A DNA stretch of 20,386 nucleotides from JAYEIA01 sp964472505 (GTDB lineage Bacteria; Bacteroidota; Bacteroidia; Bacteroidales; JAADGE01). The notes under the pieces are model-generated. The model was not told the DNA's origin. It ran no database searches and worked only from the letters and a program-made list of their open reading frames with translations. The stretch spans positions 1 to 20,386 of the forward strand of contig CAYYQW010000068.1 of assembly GCA_964472505.1 (NCBI GenBank), in the 5' to 3' direction. Shown in pieces: positions 8,506 through 16,190 of this stretch. Numbering within the stretch: position 1 is the stretch's first letter; each line of letters starts with the position of its first letter. Made by a program: the position numbers and the translations under genes.

Positions 8506-9066
8506 ATGAGCCAAGAAAGCAAACGCCTGTTTTGGGCGGCAAAACCGGAGCTTCCCGAAACAGTTTTGAAAGCAAGAAATGATTTAAAGCACTCACTTCA
8601 AGCTGAGCGGTTGAAATGGGTGCCTCCGGAAAATTTGCATTTTACCTTAAAATTTTTGGGTGATACGCCTGAAGAAAAAATACAGCTACTTTTAAAAACA
8701 GGAAATAAAATTGCAGAGAAGTTTTCTTCTTTTGACATACGTATTAAAGGTTTTGCGGCCTTTTATACGCGAGAAAAGCCCAAAGTTGTGTTTCTTGAAA
8801 CCGACGAAAGTGAAAAACTTCATCAATTGGCAAAAGAGATTGATACGGCTTGCTCAAAATTGGGTTTTGCGCCGGAAAGCCGTCCTTTTAAAGCACATCT
8901 TACTTTGGCGCGTGTTAAGCACATACATAATACGGCTCATTTCAACAGCTTACTTAAACAACCGGCAGAGGCCAATATCCCTATTGCCGGATTCTCTCTT
9001 ATCGAAAGCCAACTTAGCAAGCAAGGTGCAGAGTACAGAGTTTTATCCGATTTTTTATTGGGATAG
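8506..9066 (+). CDS. thpR: RNA 2',3'-cyclic phosphodiesterase (ThpR/LigT-like)
   Basis: This is a 2H-family phosphodiesterase of 186 residues, the usual size. The two catalytic HxT motifs are HFTLKFLG (45-52) and HLTLARV (131-137). Between them lie family features such as the early RLFWAAKPE strand and a central KPKVVFLE strand. Members hydrolyse 2',3'-cyclic phosphates on RNA or ligate tRNA halves in vitro; the natural substrate is usually unclear. The gene stands alone on the plus strand, and its last 12 bases overlap the 3' end of the convergent glycosyltransferase gene at 9055. No consensus promoter is evident in the 165-nt upstream gap. Confidence 0.92.
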   Translation: MSQESKRLFWAAKPELPETVLKARNDLKHSLQAERLKWVPPENLHFTLKFLGDTPEEKIQLLLKTGNKIAEKFSSFDIRIKGFAAFYTREKPKVVFLETDESEKLHQLAKEIDTACSKLGFAPESRPFKAHLTLARVKHIHNTAHFNSLLKQPAEANIPIAGFSLIESQLSKQGAEYRVLSDFLLG

Positions 9067-10323
9067 CTCCGTTTCATTCAGTTCGGTTTTTGAGCTTCTG
9101 AAATCTCGGCCAATCAGTTGTTTCCCTTGGTTAGAAATGGTGTAAAAATGCATACCCTTTCCGGCCAGCTTTTCCGTAATACAAAGAAAAAGTGAAGCTT
9201 TTTGTTTATCAATATTAAAGATAAGGGTTTCTATTTTAACTTTTTGGCTTATTTGCAAAATGGTTTGGCAGGTGCTCTCTGCGCTGTCTGTTTCCGGTGG
9301 ATTGAAAACTGCCTGAATAAAGCATTTCTTTTTTTGCTCACAAAATAATTTCCGAATGCTTTTTACATCATTAGAATCGCCTATGATGAGGATTTGATCG
9401 CCGGGCGTATTTTTTTTCGTGCCGGTCGGTAAAAGGCCTGTTATTTTTTTTATATTAAGTGTTGCATGAGCCATGGAAGCTCTCATGTACACGGCTGTTT
9501 TTAGCAGATATGCTGCGATTTTGTTTTTGCTGCCGGTATGTTTATCAATAAATATTTGCATAGCTTCATAAAAAATTGTGATATACCGATGCGTGTTTAT
9601 TTTTGTACTTTCACCTTTATAATGAATGATGCTTTTAGGGCCGTAATACACATTTTCATAACCGGCTTTAAGCAGCCTGTACGACAGGTCAATATCTTCA
9701 CCGTACATGAAAAAGCGCTCGTCGAATAAGCCCGTTTGTTCGGCTGCTTCACGCCGAATGAGCATAAATGCGCCGGAGAGTATCTCAATTTTATGAATTT
9801 CGTTTGGATTTAGTTTATTGAGCAGATAGCCGTTTAGTTTTTTTGAATTCGGAAAAAGACGGTTTAATCCAAAAACCTTACCAAATGCGCGCATCGGAGT
9901 AGGGTAGGCTCTTTTTGATTCGGGCTGAAACCGGCCGTCGGCATCCGTCATTTTTACGCCCAAAGCGCCGGTTTTCGGGTGTTCATCCATGTAGGGCAGA
10001 ATACTTGTAAACAAATCTTCGGGAACCAGTGTGTCGGGGTTTATGAACAATACATATTGGCCTGAGGATTGACTGAAAGCAAAATTATTGGCTCGTGAAA
10101 AACCGATGTTTTCTGTGTTTTCAAATAAACGTATCTTCGGAAACAGGGCTTTAACCATTTCAGCGCTTTCGTCTTCCGATTTGTTGTCGGCAACAATAAT
10201 TTCCGATTCCCAAGCGTATTCTTTTTTTAGTTGTTCAGTTGCTTTTTCAAGCGAGAAAAGGCATTGCCTCAGGAATACCGGCACTTTGTAACTTACGATT
10301 ATTATGGAAAGTTTCACACTCAT
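9055..10323 (-). CDS. GT2 glycosyltransferase with extra C-terminal Rossmann-like domain
   Basis: This is an inverting family-2 sugar transferase, probably acting at the cytoplasmic face in polysaccharide or glycolipid assembly. The GT-A domain (about 1-260) opens with LSIIIVSYKV, has ENIGFSRANN (71-80), the metal-binding INPDT (94-98), LSGAFMLIRR (182-191) and GEDIDLSYR (208-216), which holds the expected catalytic acid/base. This arrangement is typical of rhamnosyltransferase-like enzymes. A short helical stretch (about 265-295) leads into ~100 residues beginning DQILIIGDSNDV (309-320) and containing KIETLIFNID. That tail looks like a Rossmann-type nucleotide-sugar-binding region, which most GT2 enzymes lack. 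It is the last gene of the minus-strand operon, 11 nt after recR, and overlaps thpR tail to tail by 12 bp. The acceptor and donor sugar are unknown. Confidence 0.9.
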   Translation of the reverse strand: MSVKLSIIIVSYKVPVFLRQCLFSLEKATEQLKKEYAWESEIIVADNKSEDESAEMVKALFPKIRLFENTENIGFSRANNFAFSQSSGQYVLFINPDTLVPEDLFTSILPYMDEHPKTGALGVKMTDADGRFQPESKRAYPTPMRAFGKVFGLNRLFPNSKKLNGYLLNKLNPNEIHKIEILSGAFMLIRREAAEQTGLFDERFFMYGEDIDLSYRLLKAGYENVYYGPKSIIHYKGESTKINTHRYITIFYEAMQIFIDKHTGSKNKIAAYLLKTAVYMRASMAHATLNIKKITGLLPTGTKKNTPGDQILIIGDSNDVKSIRKLFCEQKKKCFIQAVFNPPETDSAESTCQTILQISQKVKIETLIFNIDKQKASLFLCITEKLAGKGMHFYTISNQGKQLIGRDFRSSKTELNETELSQ

Positions 10324-10334
10324 AAAGTAATCTG

Positions 10335-10943
10335 TTATTGAAAATCAATGCGGTTTTGAATGGATTGTCCCAATGTGATTTCATCGTTGTATTCCAGTTC
10401 GCCGCCCATTGAGAGCCCTTTGGCCGGCGTGGTAATCCGGATATTTTTATCGCGCAGCTTTCTGAAAATATAAAAACTTGTAGTATCGCCTTCGGGTGTG
10501 GTGCTGAGCGCCAGAATAATTTCCGTAATTTGCTCCGTATTTAAGCGCTGCATGAGAGCATTAATTTCCAGCTCTTCTGCTCCTATACCGTCCATGGGAG
10601 ATATGAGCCCGCCTAATACATGGTAGCGGCCGCTGAACCGCCCGGTTTTTTCTATGGCTATTACATCCTGAATATTTTCGGTAACACAGATGCAGCCGGT
10701 ATTCCTTTGTTCATTGGCACAGATGCTGCATATTTCGGTGTCTGAGATGTTTTTGCATATTTTGCAGCGTTGAATTTTTTCCCGCATCTCGCTTAGGCTG
10801 TGGCTGAGTTGTTCTACTTCTTCTTTGGGGCGTTTCAGCAGGTGAAGCGCCAACCTTAATGCCGTTTTTTTTCCGATTCCGGGTAGTTTTGCCAGTTCAT
10901 CGGCAGCGGTATCTAATAGTTTTGACGATAATGTGTTTTCCAT
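10335..10943 (-). CDS. recR: Recombination mediator protein RecR
   Basis: RecR, with RecF and RecO, loads RecA onto SSB-coated single-stranded DNA in gap repair. The 202-residue product has normal length. An N-terminal helix-hairpin-helix carries LAKLPGIGKKTALRLALHL (18-36). A four-cysteine zinc finger uses Cys60, Cys63, Cys72 and Cys75. A Toprim domain starts at CICVTENIQDVIAIE (84-98) and includes YHVLGGLISPMDGIG (107-121), and a C-terminal segment contains TTPAKGLSMGGELEYNDEIT. All hallmark parts are present. Gaps are 3 nt to the phosphoesterase gene upstream and 11 nt to the glycosyltransferase gene downstream. Confidence 0.97.
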   Translation of the reverse strand: MENTLSSKLLDTAADELAKLPGIGKKTALRLALHLLKRPKEEVEQLSHSLSEMREKIQRCKICKNISDTEICSICANEQRNTGCICVTENIQDVIAIEKTGRFSGRYHVLGGLISPMDGIGAEELEINALMQRLNTEQITEIILALSTTPEGDTTSFYIFRKLRDKNIRITTPAKGLSMGGELEYNDEITLGQSIQNRIDFQ

Positions 10944-10946
10944 AAA

Positions 10947-11876
10947 TCAAATTTTGTCTGTACATTTTACGCTTACAAACTTGCGATTATCTATTTGTTT
11001 TTCGCCGTCAAATCGATAGGCGGTGAGCTTTTTGCATTTGCCTATGCTGTAGTCAAGGCAACAAACATTGTGTTTCTGCGCTTGCGGGTTTCCGGTAAGC
11101 CAGTAATGCCCGAAAAAAACCGGTTTTTCATTGGCTGCGTATGCTGTGCTGAGCGGATAATATTGCTCCGGAATTCGTAAATCCGGAACATCATGCCTGC
11201 CTTGTACTACAGCCGATTTATAGGTTTTCCCTTCAAGTTTTTCCCACCATTTAAAACGAATGCTGTTACGTAAACGATTATCTTTGTCTCGAAAGCTATA
11301 GCCCTCAGGTAGTTCTACTTCTTTCCCTTTCAATAGGGTATCAATAATTCTGTAAGCTTGGCTGTCTTTTTTGATACTCTCACTTATGAATTCCGGACTC
11401 AAGAGCTTTGCATTCCGGTTTTTTTTGAGTAATTCGAGTAATTTGAAATCCCAGCAGGCGTGAACCACACGTAATTCGGGCAAATCAAGATACAGTGGCA
11501 GGCTTTTGAACCATTCTAAATAGCTTTGCCATTCGCCCGGGTAATCTAAAAATTCAGCTTGTGTTTTGTGAAATTGGGCTTGATTTTTTTTATTGTGCGG
11601 ACGCAAATAGTTGCCCTTTTCATCTTTAGTGCTGTATGCAATTGCATTGTATTCATGATTTCCGGCAACTGCTTTCGCAGAGCCTGCTTCAGTCATTGCT
11701 TTTACAATTTGCAGTGTTTTCCTGATTTTAGGGCCGCGGTCAATAAAATCGCCCGTAAAAATGACTTGTTTGGAAGGATGTCGATATGCTCCGCCGATTT
11801 CTTTATACCCGAGTTTTTGAAGCAAAAGTTCCAGCGTATCGGCAAAACCGTGTATATCTCCCAAGATGTCGTACAT
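10947..11876 (-). CDS. Calcineurin-like metallophosphoesterase
   Basis: This 309-residue phosphoesterase has the complete dinuclear-metal motif set: GDIHG (6-10), GDFIDRGP (42-49) and GNHEYN (72-77), then metal-binding histidines likely in RVVHACWD (His139) and FFGHYW (His257). It resembles PrpE/ApaH-like serine/threonine protein phosphatases and dinucleoside tetraphosphatases. It is longer than those minimal enzymes because of an inserted helical region (about 150-240). The substrate cannot be fixed from sequence. It is the second gene of the LOG-recR operon, with 3-nt gaps on both sides. Confidence 0.9.
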   Translation of the reverse strand: MYDILGDIHGFADTLELLLQKLGYKEIGGAYRHPSKQVIFTGDFIDRGPKIRKTLQIVKAMTEAGSAKAVAGNHEYNAIAYSTKDEKGNYLRPHNKKNQAQFHKTQAEFLDYPGEWQSYLEWFKSLPLYLDLPELRVVHACWDFKLLELLKKNRNAKLLSPEFISESIKKDSQAYRIIDTLLKGKEVELPEGYSFRDKDNRLRNSIRFKWWEKLEGKTYKSAVVQGRHDVPDLRIPEQYYPLSTAYAANEKPVFFGHYWLTGNPQAQKHNVCCLDYSIGKCKKLTAYRFDGEKQIDNRKFVSVKCTDKI

Positions 11877-11879
11877 AGC

Positions 11880-12476
11880 TTATTGATTTTGGTTTTTATC
11901 GGTAATGAACCATTTGTTCTCAAAACTTGGTTCTTTGTAATTGTTTATATAGCTCATGGCTTCTTGCGGGCTGCTTACAACCTGATATAATTGCCGGTAC
12001 ACCGGTTTCGAAAACATTTTATGGTAGAGCGTTTCAAAAAAATCCAATAAGCTGTTATAAAAGCCGTCGTGATTAATTATTACAATCGGTTTAGAGTGAT
12101 AGCCCAATTGCTTGTGGGTAATAACTTCGGAGAGTTCTTCCAAAGTACCGAAGCCGCCGGGCATGGCTATAAATGCATCGGCAAGTTCGGCCATTTTCGC
12201 TTTTCGGGCATACATATCCGGTGTAATAATCAGTTCATCTATATCCGGATTGGCCGAAACTTTATCGGCAATTCTTTGCGGAATTACTCCGATGGCTTTC
12301 CCTTTTAATTGCTTTGTGTTTTCAGCCAATACACGCATCATACCGACATTGGCGCCGCCAAAAATTAAATTATTTTTTTGCTTTGTAATAATTTCGGCAA
12401 GGTTTTTGGCAAGTGTATTATACATTGTGTCGGTCAGATCACTCGACGAACAAAATACACAAATATTTTTACTCAT
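11880..12476 (-). CDS. LOG-family nucleotide phosphoribohydrolase (TIGR00730-type)
   Basis: This 198-residue Rossmann protein belongs to the LOG (lonely guy/YvdD) family. Characterised members cleave the N-glycosidic bond of nucleoside 5'-monophosphates, in plants and some bacteria releasing free cytokinins. Visible motifs are ICVFCSSS (5-12), LIFGGANVGMM (37-47), the Met-x-x-Arg-Lys block MYARKAKM (88-95) and the signature PGGFGTLEE (106-114). It opens the four-gene minus-strand operon. A TAnnTTTG promoter element lies 35 nt upstream of the start. Activity on cytokinin nucleotides should not be assumed; nucleotide salvage is an equally fair role. Confidence 0.92.
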   Translation of the reverse strand: MSKNICVFCSSSDLTDTMYNTLAKNLAEIITKQKNNLIFGGANVGMMRVLAENTKQLKGKAIGVIPQRIADKVSANPDIDELIITPDMYARKAKMAELADAFIAMPGGFGTLEELSEVITHKQLGYHSKPIVIINHDGFYNSLLDFFETLYHKMFSKPVYRQLYQVVSSPQEAMSYINNYKEPSFENKWFITDKNQNQ

Positions 12477-12510
12477 AATCAGTTATTTAAAAGTAATAAG
12501 GGTGAGCCGG

Positions 12511-12518
12511 CAAAGTTA
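12511..12518 (-). promoter_or_regulatory. Candidate -7 element for the LOG-recR operon
   Basis: On the minus strand this reads TAACTTTG, a full match to TAnnTTTG. The start would be near 12505 with a leader of about 30 nt. A matching -33 TTG at the usual distance is not clear. Confidence 0.45.
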
Positions 12519-12586
12519 ATAAATAGTTTCAAGTATTTTAAGTAAAAAAGCAAAAGAAGAATTACACGTTTTAAATTATACGGAAT

Positions 12587-13102
12587 ATGGAAAAAAATTT
12601 GAAAGAAGAAAGAATTAAAATTTTTGTATTCGGAACACTTCGCAAAAGCGGTCGATTGAATTATTATATGGAAGGAACCGATTACCGAGGAATGTACTAT
12701 ACGGAAGGCCAACTGATGAAGTCGGAACTCGGAAGTGCATACATTGATTTTAATTATAAAAATGTAGCTACTTTCGGAGAGCTGCATTATATCAGTTACC
12801 CATGCCTGCAACGAATTGACCATTTGGAGAGCCGTTCCGGTGAATTTCCCAAAGGTTATGATTTGGACATAATTCCCGTGTGGAAATTTTCGGAAGACAA
12901 AGCGCTTAGTTTTGAAGAAGATAATAAAGAATATGCATTTTTCTACAGCCGCCGAAACAATCCGCTGAAAATACCTTCGGGTGATTGGATGAAGCGCACC
13001 AAACCGATTATGGAGATTTCTGATTTTCTTAAGCGCTCTCCAAAAGATATATCAGCCGATGAACTTATTGGCTACATGAAAACATATTTAGGAAAAGAAT
13101 AG
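12587..13102 (+). CDS. Gamma-glutamylcyclotransferase-like (AIG2/GGCT fold) protein
   Basis: This 171-residue protein begins with the GGCT/AIG2 signature FVFGTLRKSGRLNYYM (13-28), the loop that binds the gamma-glutamyl group. It continues with the strand GELHYIS (64-70) and LQRIDHLES (74-82), where Glu81 aligns with the expected catalytic glutamate of GGCT. Family members convert gamma-glutamyl peptides or amines to 5-oxoproline; the substrate here is unknown. The C-terminal ~60 residues (FYSRRNNPLKIPSGDW onward) go beyond the core fold. It lies 9 nt upstream of the Nramp-like transporter, so the two are probably co-expressed. The upstream region is shared with the divergent LOG operon. Confidence 0.85.
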   Translation: MEKNLKEERIKIFVFGTLRKSGRLNYYMEGTDYRGMYYTEGQLMKSELGSAYIDFNYKNVATFGELHYISYPCLQRIDHLESRSGEFPKGYDLDIIPVWKFSEDKALSFEEDNKEYAFFYSRRNNPLKIPSGDWMKRTKPIMEISDFLKRSPKDISADELIGYMKTYLGKE

Positions 13103-13111
13103 ATATTCTCA

Positions 13112-14515
13112 ATGACTTGGAAAAAGCGCATAATGAGTGTCCTCTTTTGGTCCATTGTTTCGGCTGCCTTTATTGGCCCCGGAACGGTGACAACTGCTAC
13201 GAAAGCCGGTGTTCATTATAATTTTCAGTTGTTGTGGACACTGGTCTTTTCCACTTTCGCAACCTTAATGTTGCAGGAAGCCAGTGCGCGTTTGGCCATT
13301 ACCACCAAAATGAATTTGGGCGAGGCCATTGCCAAGCAGTTTGAAGGAAAGCGCAGCCGCTTTTTTGCATTATTCATAATAATTGTAGCCATAGTATTAG
13401 GTTGTGCTGCCTATGAAGCGGGAAATATTCTGGGAGCCGTAGCCGGACTCGGCTTAATCTTTGACATACCGACTTATTATTTTGTAGGAGCCATAGGCAT
13501 TATGGCCATTCTGGTTTTTTCATTGCGTTCGGTTCATGCCATTGCTCGTTTTATGGGGGTTATTGTTTTTCTTATGGGAATTGCATTTTTTACCACTTCC
13601 ATTATGTTGCGGCCCGATTGGTCGGAAGTCCTTCGCGGAAGTACCATTCCCAGCATACCTTCCGGCAGCGGAGCCGGATTACTTATTTTAGGTTTGATCG
13701 GAACAACCGTAATTCCCTACGATTTATTTCTCGGTTCCGGTGTTTCCGATAAAAATCAGTCTTTACAGGAAATGCGTTTTGGGCTTTCGGTAGCTATTAT
13801 TTTGGGCGGAATTATATCCATGTCTATCATGGGCGTGGGAAATGCCATAACCGAAGGTATGTCCGAAACTGCGCGCTTAAATATGGAATTTTCTTATGAT
13901 TTGCTCAAGAATACTTTGGAACTTACCACCGGAAAGTTTGCCATATACATATTTGGTTTCGGCATGTTTGCCGCAGGTTTTTCTTCGGCGGTAACTTCGC
14001 CTTTGGCTTCGGCCATAACAGCAAAAAGTTTATTTGCCAATAAACGCAATTCGCATTTGTGGAAAGACCGTGCGGCTTATTTTCGTTTAGTAATAATTGG
14101 CGTTTTGTCCATTGGTTTGCTGTTTGGTTTTTTGCAGGTAAAACCTATTCCGGCCATTATTGTGGCGCAGGCATTCAACGGCTTAATTTTACCTTTAATT
14201 GCAGCCTTTTTAATTTACGTTATTAATGATGTGAAAATTATGGGTTATGAAGGGCTTAACGGCTGGGTTTCTAACATTTTTATGACCATTATTATGTGGG
14301 TTTCCATTGTTTTGGGTTTCACAAATATTGCCAAAGCCTTTACGGGAATGCTTGATATTGATATTGAAGCGGCAGATACGGCTTTCATCGTTCCGGTAAT
14401 GGCTGCGGCCTTTATTTTTACCATTATTATCATATTACCGATTTTTAGGCGACGCAGAAAATTACTTTTGGAGAACAAAAAACTTAAAAATTCAGAGCAA
14501 GAACCGAAAGTGTAG
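13112..14515 (+). CDS. Nramp-superfamily transporter with altered metal-site motifs
   Basis: This is a 467-residue inner-membrane protein with about 11 hydrophobic helices and the LeuT-fold Nramp pattern. The two unwound helices that bind Mn2+ or Fe2+ in classical Nramp proteins are altered. TM1 reads FIGPGTVTTATKAG (20-33) where DPGN is expected, and TM6 reads GTTVIPYDLFLGSG (197-210) where the MPH-type motif is expected. TM3 carries an unusual acidic residue in YEAGNILGA (101-109), and TM8 reads FAAGFSSAVTSPLAS (286-300). The GPGTVTT form is shared, as I recall, by a distinct group of bacterial homologues, so the gene looks intact. Its substrate should not be taken as manganese or iron. The last 32 bases overlap the convergent gene at 14484. 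Confidence 0.88.
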   Translation: MTWKKRIMSVLFWSIVSAAFIGPGTVTTATKAGVHYNFQLLWTLVFSTFATLMLQEASARLAITTKMNLGEAIAKQFEGKRSRFFALFIIIVAIVLGCAAYEAGNILGAVAGLGLIFDIPTYYFVGAIGIMAILVFSLRSVHAIARFMGVIVFLMGIAFFTTSIMLRPDWSEVLRGSTIPSIPSGSGAGLLILGLIGTTVIPYDLFLGSGVSDKNQSLQEMRFGLSVAIILGGIISMSIMGVGNAITEGMSETARLNMEFSYDLLKNTLELTTGKFAIYIFGFGMFAAGFSSAVTSPLASAITAKSLFANKRNSHLWKDRAAYFRLVIIGVLSIGLLFGFLQVKPIPAIIVAQAFNGLILPLIAAFLIYVINDVKIMGYEGLNGWVSNIFMTIIMWVSIVLGFTNIAKAFTGMLDIDIEAADTAFIVPVMAAAFIFTIIIILPIFRRRRKLLLENKKLKNSEQEPKV

Positions 14516-15254
14516 TCTTTTTACAAGTTTTATAATTTCCCGACAAATCAAAATCCCAAAGCCATTCTTTTCTGTTGCTTCCTTCAGGCAAAGAGCAGTT
14601 AATCAGCGGTTTTGTGATTGCTTTGTCCGTTTTTTTGTGGATACAGTTTTCTTTATAATCACTTATAAGGCAGGTCTTTCCTTTCGGAAGCGAGCTTAGA
14701 TGCGCACTTTGTAACTCCCCGATTATTTCTTGTATTTCATTTTCGGGCAGCTTACATTCTTTTTTGATATAAGCCGCCGGAAATATACCTAACTGGCTTA
14801 AAAGATTTACCGAAACATAAAAATCTGCCTTGGCAATTCCGTGGGATTCAAAAGCATTACCATGCCTAATGATTTCAATTATATCTTCTTTCCGACATTG
14901 TTTTTTGTGTTTCTCTATTCGTTGATAAATCTTTTCAAGTGCACCGGTAACATCACCGCTCAGAAGTTCTATATTTGGATAAGCTTCGGCTTTTTTCTGA
15001 ATTTGACGAGGGTGTGAGATATCAGCAAAAATAAGCCGTTCAAACAATTGGGAGAGCTCATCCGCAGGCAGGTCGAGCCACCAGCCGGAACCCAATACAA
15101 CAGCTGTACCTTTTACTTGCTTTCGGGCACTTTCTAATATATAGTTTTTAGAATTTTGCAGATGACTTTCCCAGTTAGAACTTTCCGAAAAATAGCGCCG
15201 AATAAGCCCTTCTCGATCTTTTCCGTAGCCCAGCTTCTTATACGCTTTATTCAT
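14484..15254 (-). CDS. Rossmann-fold, SAM-methyltransferase-like protein
   Basis: I do not recognise a named family for this 256-residue protein, but the core looks like a class I methyltransferase. A glycine motif AVVLGSGWWLDLP (51-63) is followed by an acidic strand end FADISHP (76-82), then IELLSGDVTG (95-104) and the strand-and-helix DFYVSVNLLSQL (144-155). CLISDY (195-200) fits a later strand. The substrate is unknown, and catalytic activity is not shown. I chose the ATG at 15254; a GTG three codons upstream is possible. The ATG lies inside the last codons of the upstream coiled-coil gene (8-nt overlap), which suggests coupled translation. Its 3' end overlaps the convergent transporter gene by 32 bp. 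Confidence 0.8.
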   Translation of the reverse strand: MNKAYKKLGYGKDREGLIRRYFSESSNWESHLQNSKNYILESARKQVKGTAVVLGSGWWLDLPADELSQLFERLIFADISHPRQIQKKAEAYPNIELLSGDVTGALEKIYQRIEKHKKQCRKEDIIEIIRHGNAFESHGIAKADFYVSVNLLSQLGIFPAAYIKKECKLPENEIQEIIGELQSAHLSSLPKGKTCLISDYKENCIHKKTDKAITKPLINCSLPEGSNRKEWLWDFDLSGNYKTCKKTTLSVLALNF

Positions 15255-15966
15255 TTTCGTCACTTTTCGATTGGATTTTCTTTGTGAGTCGTTTTATTTC
15301 CTTGTTGTAATCATCCGTAAAAGGTGTTTCCGAGCTTGAACTTTCTTGGAGCAGATCATCTATTTCTTGCGAGACTTGTTTTTTTATCGCAAATTCTTTC
15401 TGAGTTTTGTCCAATTCCTCTTTTACCAGCTTAAGTTGTTCTTGGTTTAAAAATATATTTTCGTGGCTAAATTGCTCATCGTGAATTTTTTCTACATTAT
15501 TCAGATGTTCTTCCAAAATCTTCATTTGTTCCGTATCTTTTCTTTGGGAAGAAATTTTTTTCAGAGCCTGTGTCAAGTTCATGCGCAACTCCCTGTATTC
15601 ATTAATCAAACGATCGTAATATTCGGTTTTACTGTTGATGAGTTTCAACTGTTTGGAATAGGCACTTACAATTTCATCGCATTTGTTTTTTAGCCTTTCG
15701 GGAACATCGGCATTTCTTGCATCATTTTTTACGGCTTCATAATATTTGAGCTCTTCATACCAGAAATCGGAAGGCACATCAAATATTTCGTGAATGGCAT
15801 CGGCCGTCGCGCTGTATATTCTGTTTTTTTGAATCAGCACTTTTTCTCGGTCTTCCTTAGCCTTTCTCTCGGCTGCGGATATTTCACTTTTCAAACTAAG
15901 ATTATTTTTTTCCTTTATTTCGGTTTTCTTAGCTTTATTAAAATATTTTTTTATAAATTGCAACAT
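15247..15966 (-). CDS. Highly charged coiled-coil protein of unknown function
   Basis: This 239-residue protein has no family I recognise. It begins with a short basic, amphipathic segment (MLQFIKKYFNKAKK) and is otherwise nearly all Lys/Glu/Gln-rich helix, with coiled-coil spacing at about 15-50 and 85-200. A less helical stretch (about 58-75) contains FDVPSDFWYEELKYY, which may be a small binding module. No signal peptide or membrane helix is seen, though the N-terminal helix could touch membrane. Its stop overlaps the start of the methyltransferase-like gene, so the two are likely made together. A -7-like element lies about 35 nt upstream. Confidence 0.82.
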   Translation of the reverse strand: MLQFIKKYFNKAKKTEIKEKNNLSLKSEISAAERKAKEDREKVLIQKNRIYSATADAIHEIFDVPSDFWYEELKYYEAVKNDARNADVPERLKNKCDEIVSAYSKQLKLINSKTEYYDRLINEYRELRMNLTQALKKISSQRKDTEQMKILEEHLNNVEKIHDEQFSHENIFLNQEQLKLVKEELDKTQKEFAIKKQVSQEIDDLLQESSSSETPFTDDYNKEIKRLTKKIQSKSDENE

Positions 15967-15998
15967 AATTGTAAAACTCTAAATTGTGTATTATTTTT

Positions 15999-16006
15999 CA
16001 AATATA
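15999..16006 (-). promoter_or_regulatory. Candidate -7 element for the coiled-coil/methyltransferase-like pair
   Basis: On the minus strand this reads TATATTTG, a full TAnnTTTG match, giving a leader of about 27 nt before the ATG at 15966. The region is very AT-rich, so chance occurrence is possible. Confidence 0.4.
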
Positions 16007-16038
16007 AATATAAAAAAAAGATTAGGCCGCTAAAATTG

Positions 16039-16056
16039 TGAGATAATATTATCACA
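16039..16056. promoter_or_regulatory. Palindrome, possible operator, in a divergent intergenic region
   Basis: GATAATATTATC at 16042-16053 is a perfect 12-bp palindrome with partly symmetric flanks (TGA to the left, ACA to the right). It lies between two divergent genes, between their candidate promoters, where a dimeric regulator might bind. No regulator is identified. Confidence 0.3.
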
Positions 16057-16107
16057 GCTTTAAAAGGCATGAATTTTGTAAAACATTATAGCCGAGTTTA
16101 AGTTTAC

Positions 16108-16150
16108 AAAAAAAAAAAATTTTTAATGAATCAAAACATTATTATTTTTG
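16108..16150 (+). promoter_or_regulatory. A-tract plus -7 element upstream of the lipoprotein gene
   Basis: A run of 12 A followed by 5 T (16108-16124) sits 18 nt ahead of TATTTTTG (16143-16150), a full TAnnTTTG match. Transcription from about 16156 would give a ~35-nt leader to the ATG at 16191, but almost no leader to the in-frame ATG at 16161. This supports the later start. Confidence 0.6.
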
Positions 16151-16190
16151 CATAAATTATATGAATATAAAACCGTTAATTGCCAAGATT

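Noticed and set aside
8711..9145. 144-codon frame overlapping thpR and the GT2 gene
   Set aside because: It lies in another frame of thpR, whose HxT motifs are intact in the normal frame; the product has no recognisable features.
11559..11990. 143-codon plus-strand frame across the phosphoesterase and LOG genes
   Set aside because: Antisense to two genes with complete motifs; its hydrophobic, Cys-rich product is typical of a shadow frame.
11880..12476. Naming the LOG protein a cytokinin biosynthesis enzyme or lysine decarboxylase
   Set aside because: The PGGxGTxxE motif gives only the family; older lysine decarboxylase labels for it are misannotations and the substrate is not readable from sequence.
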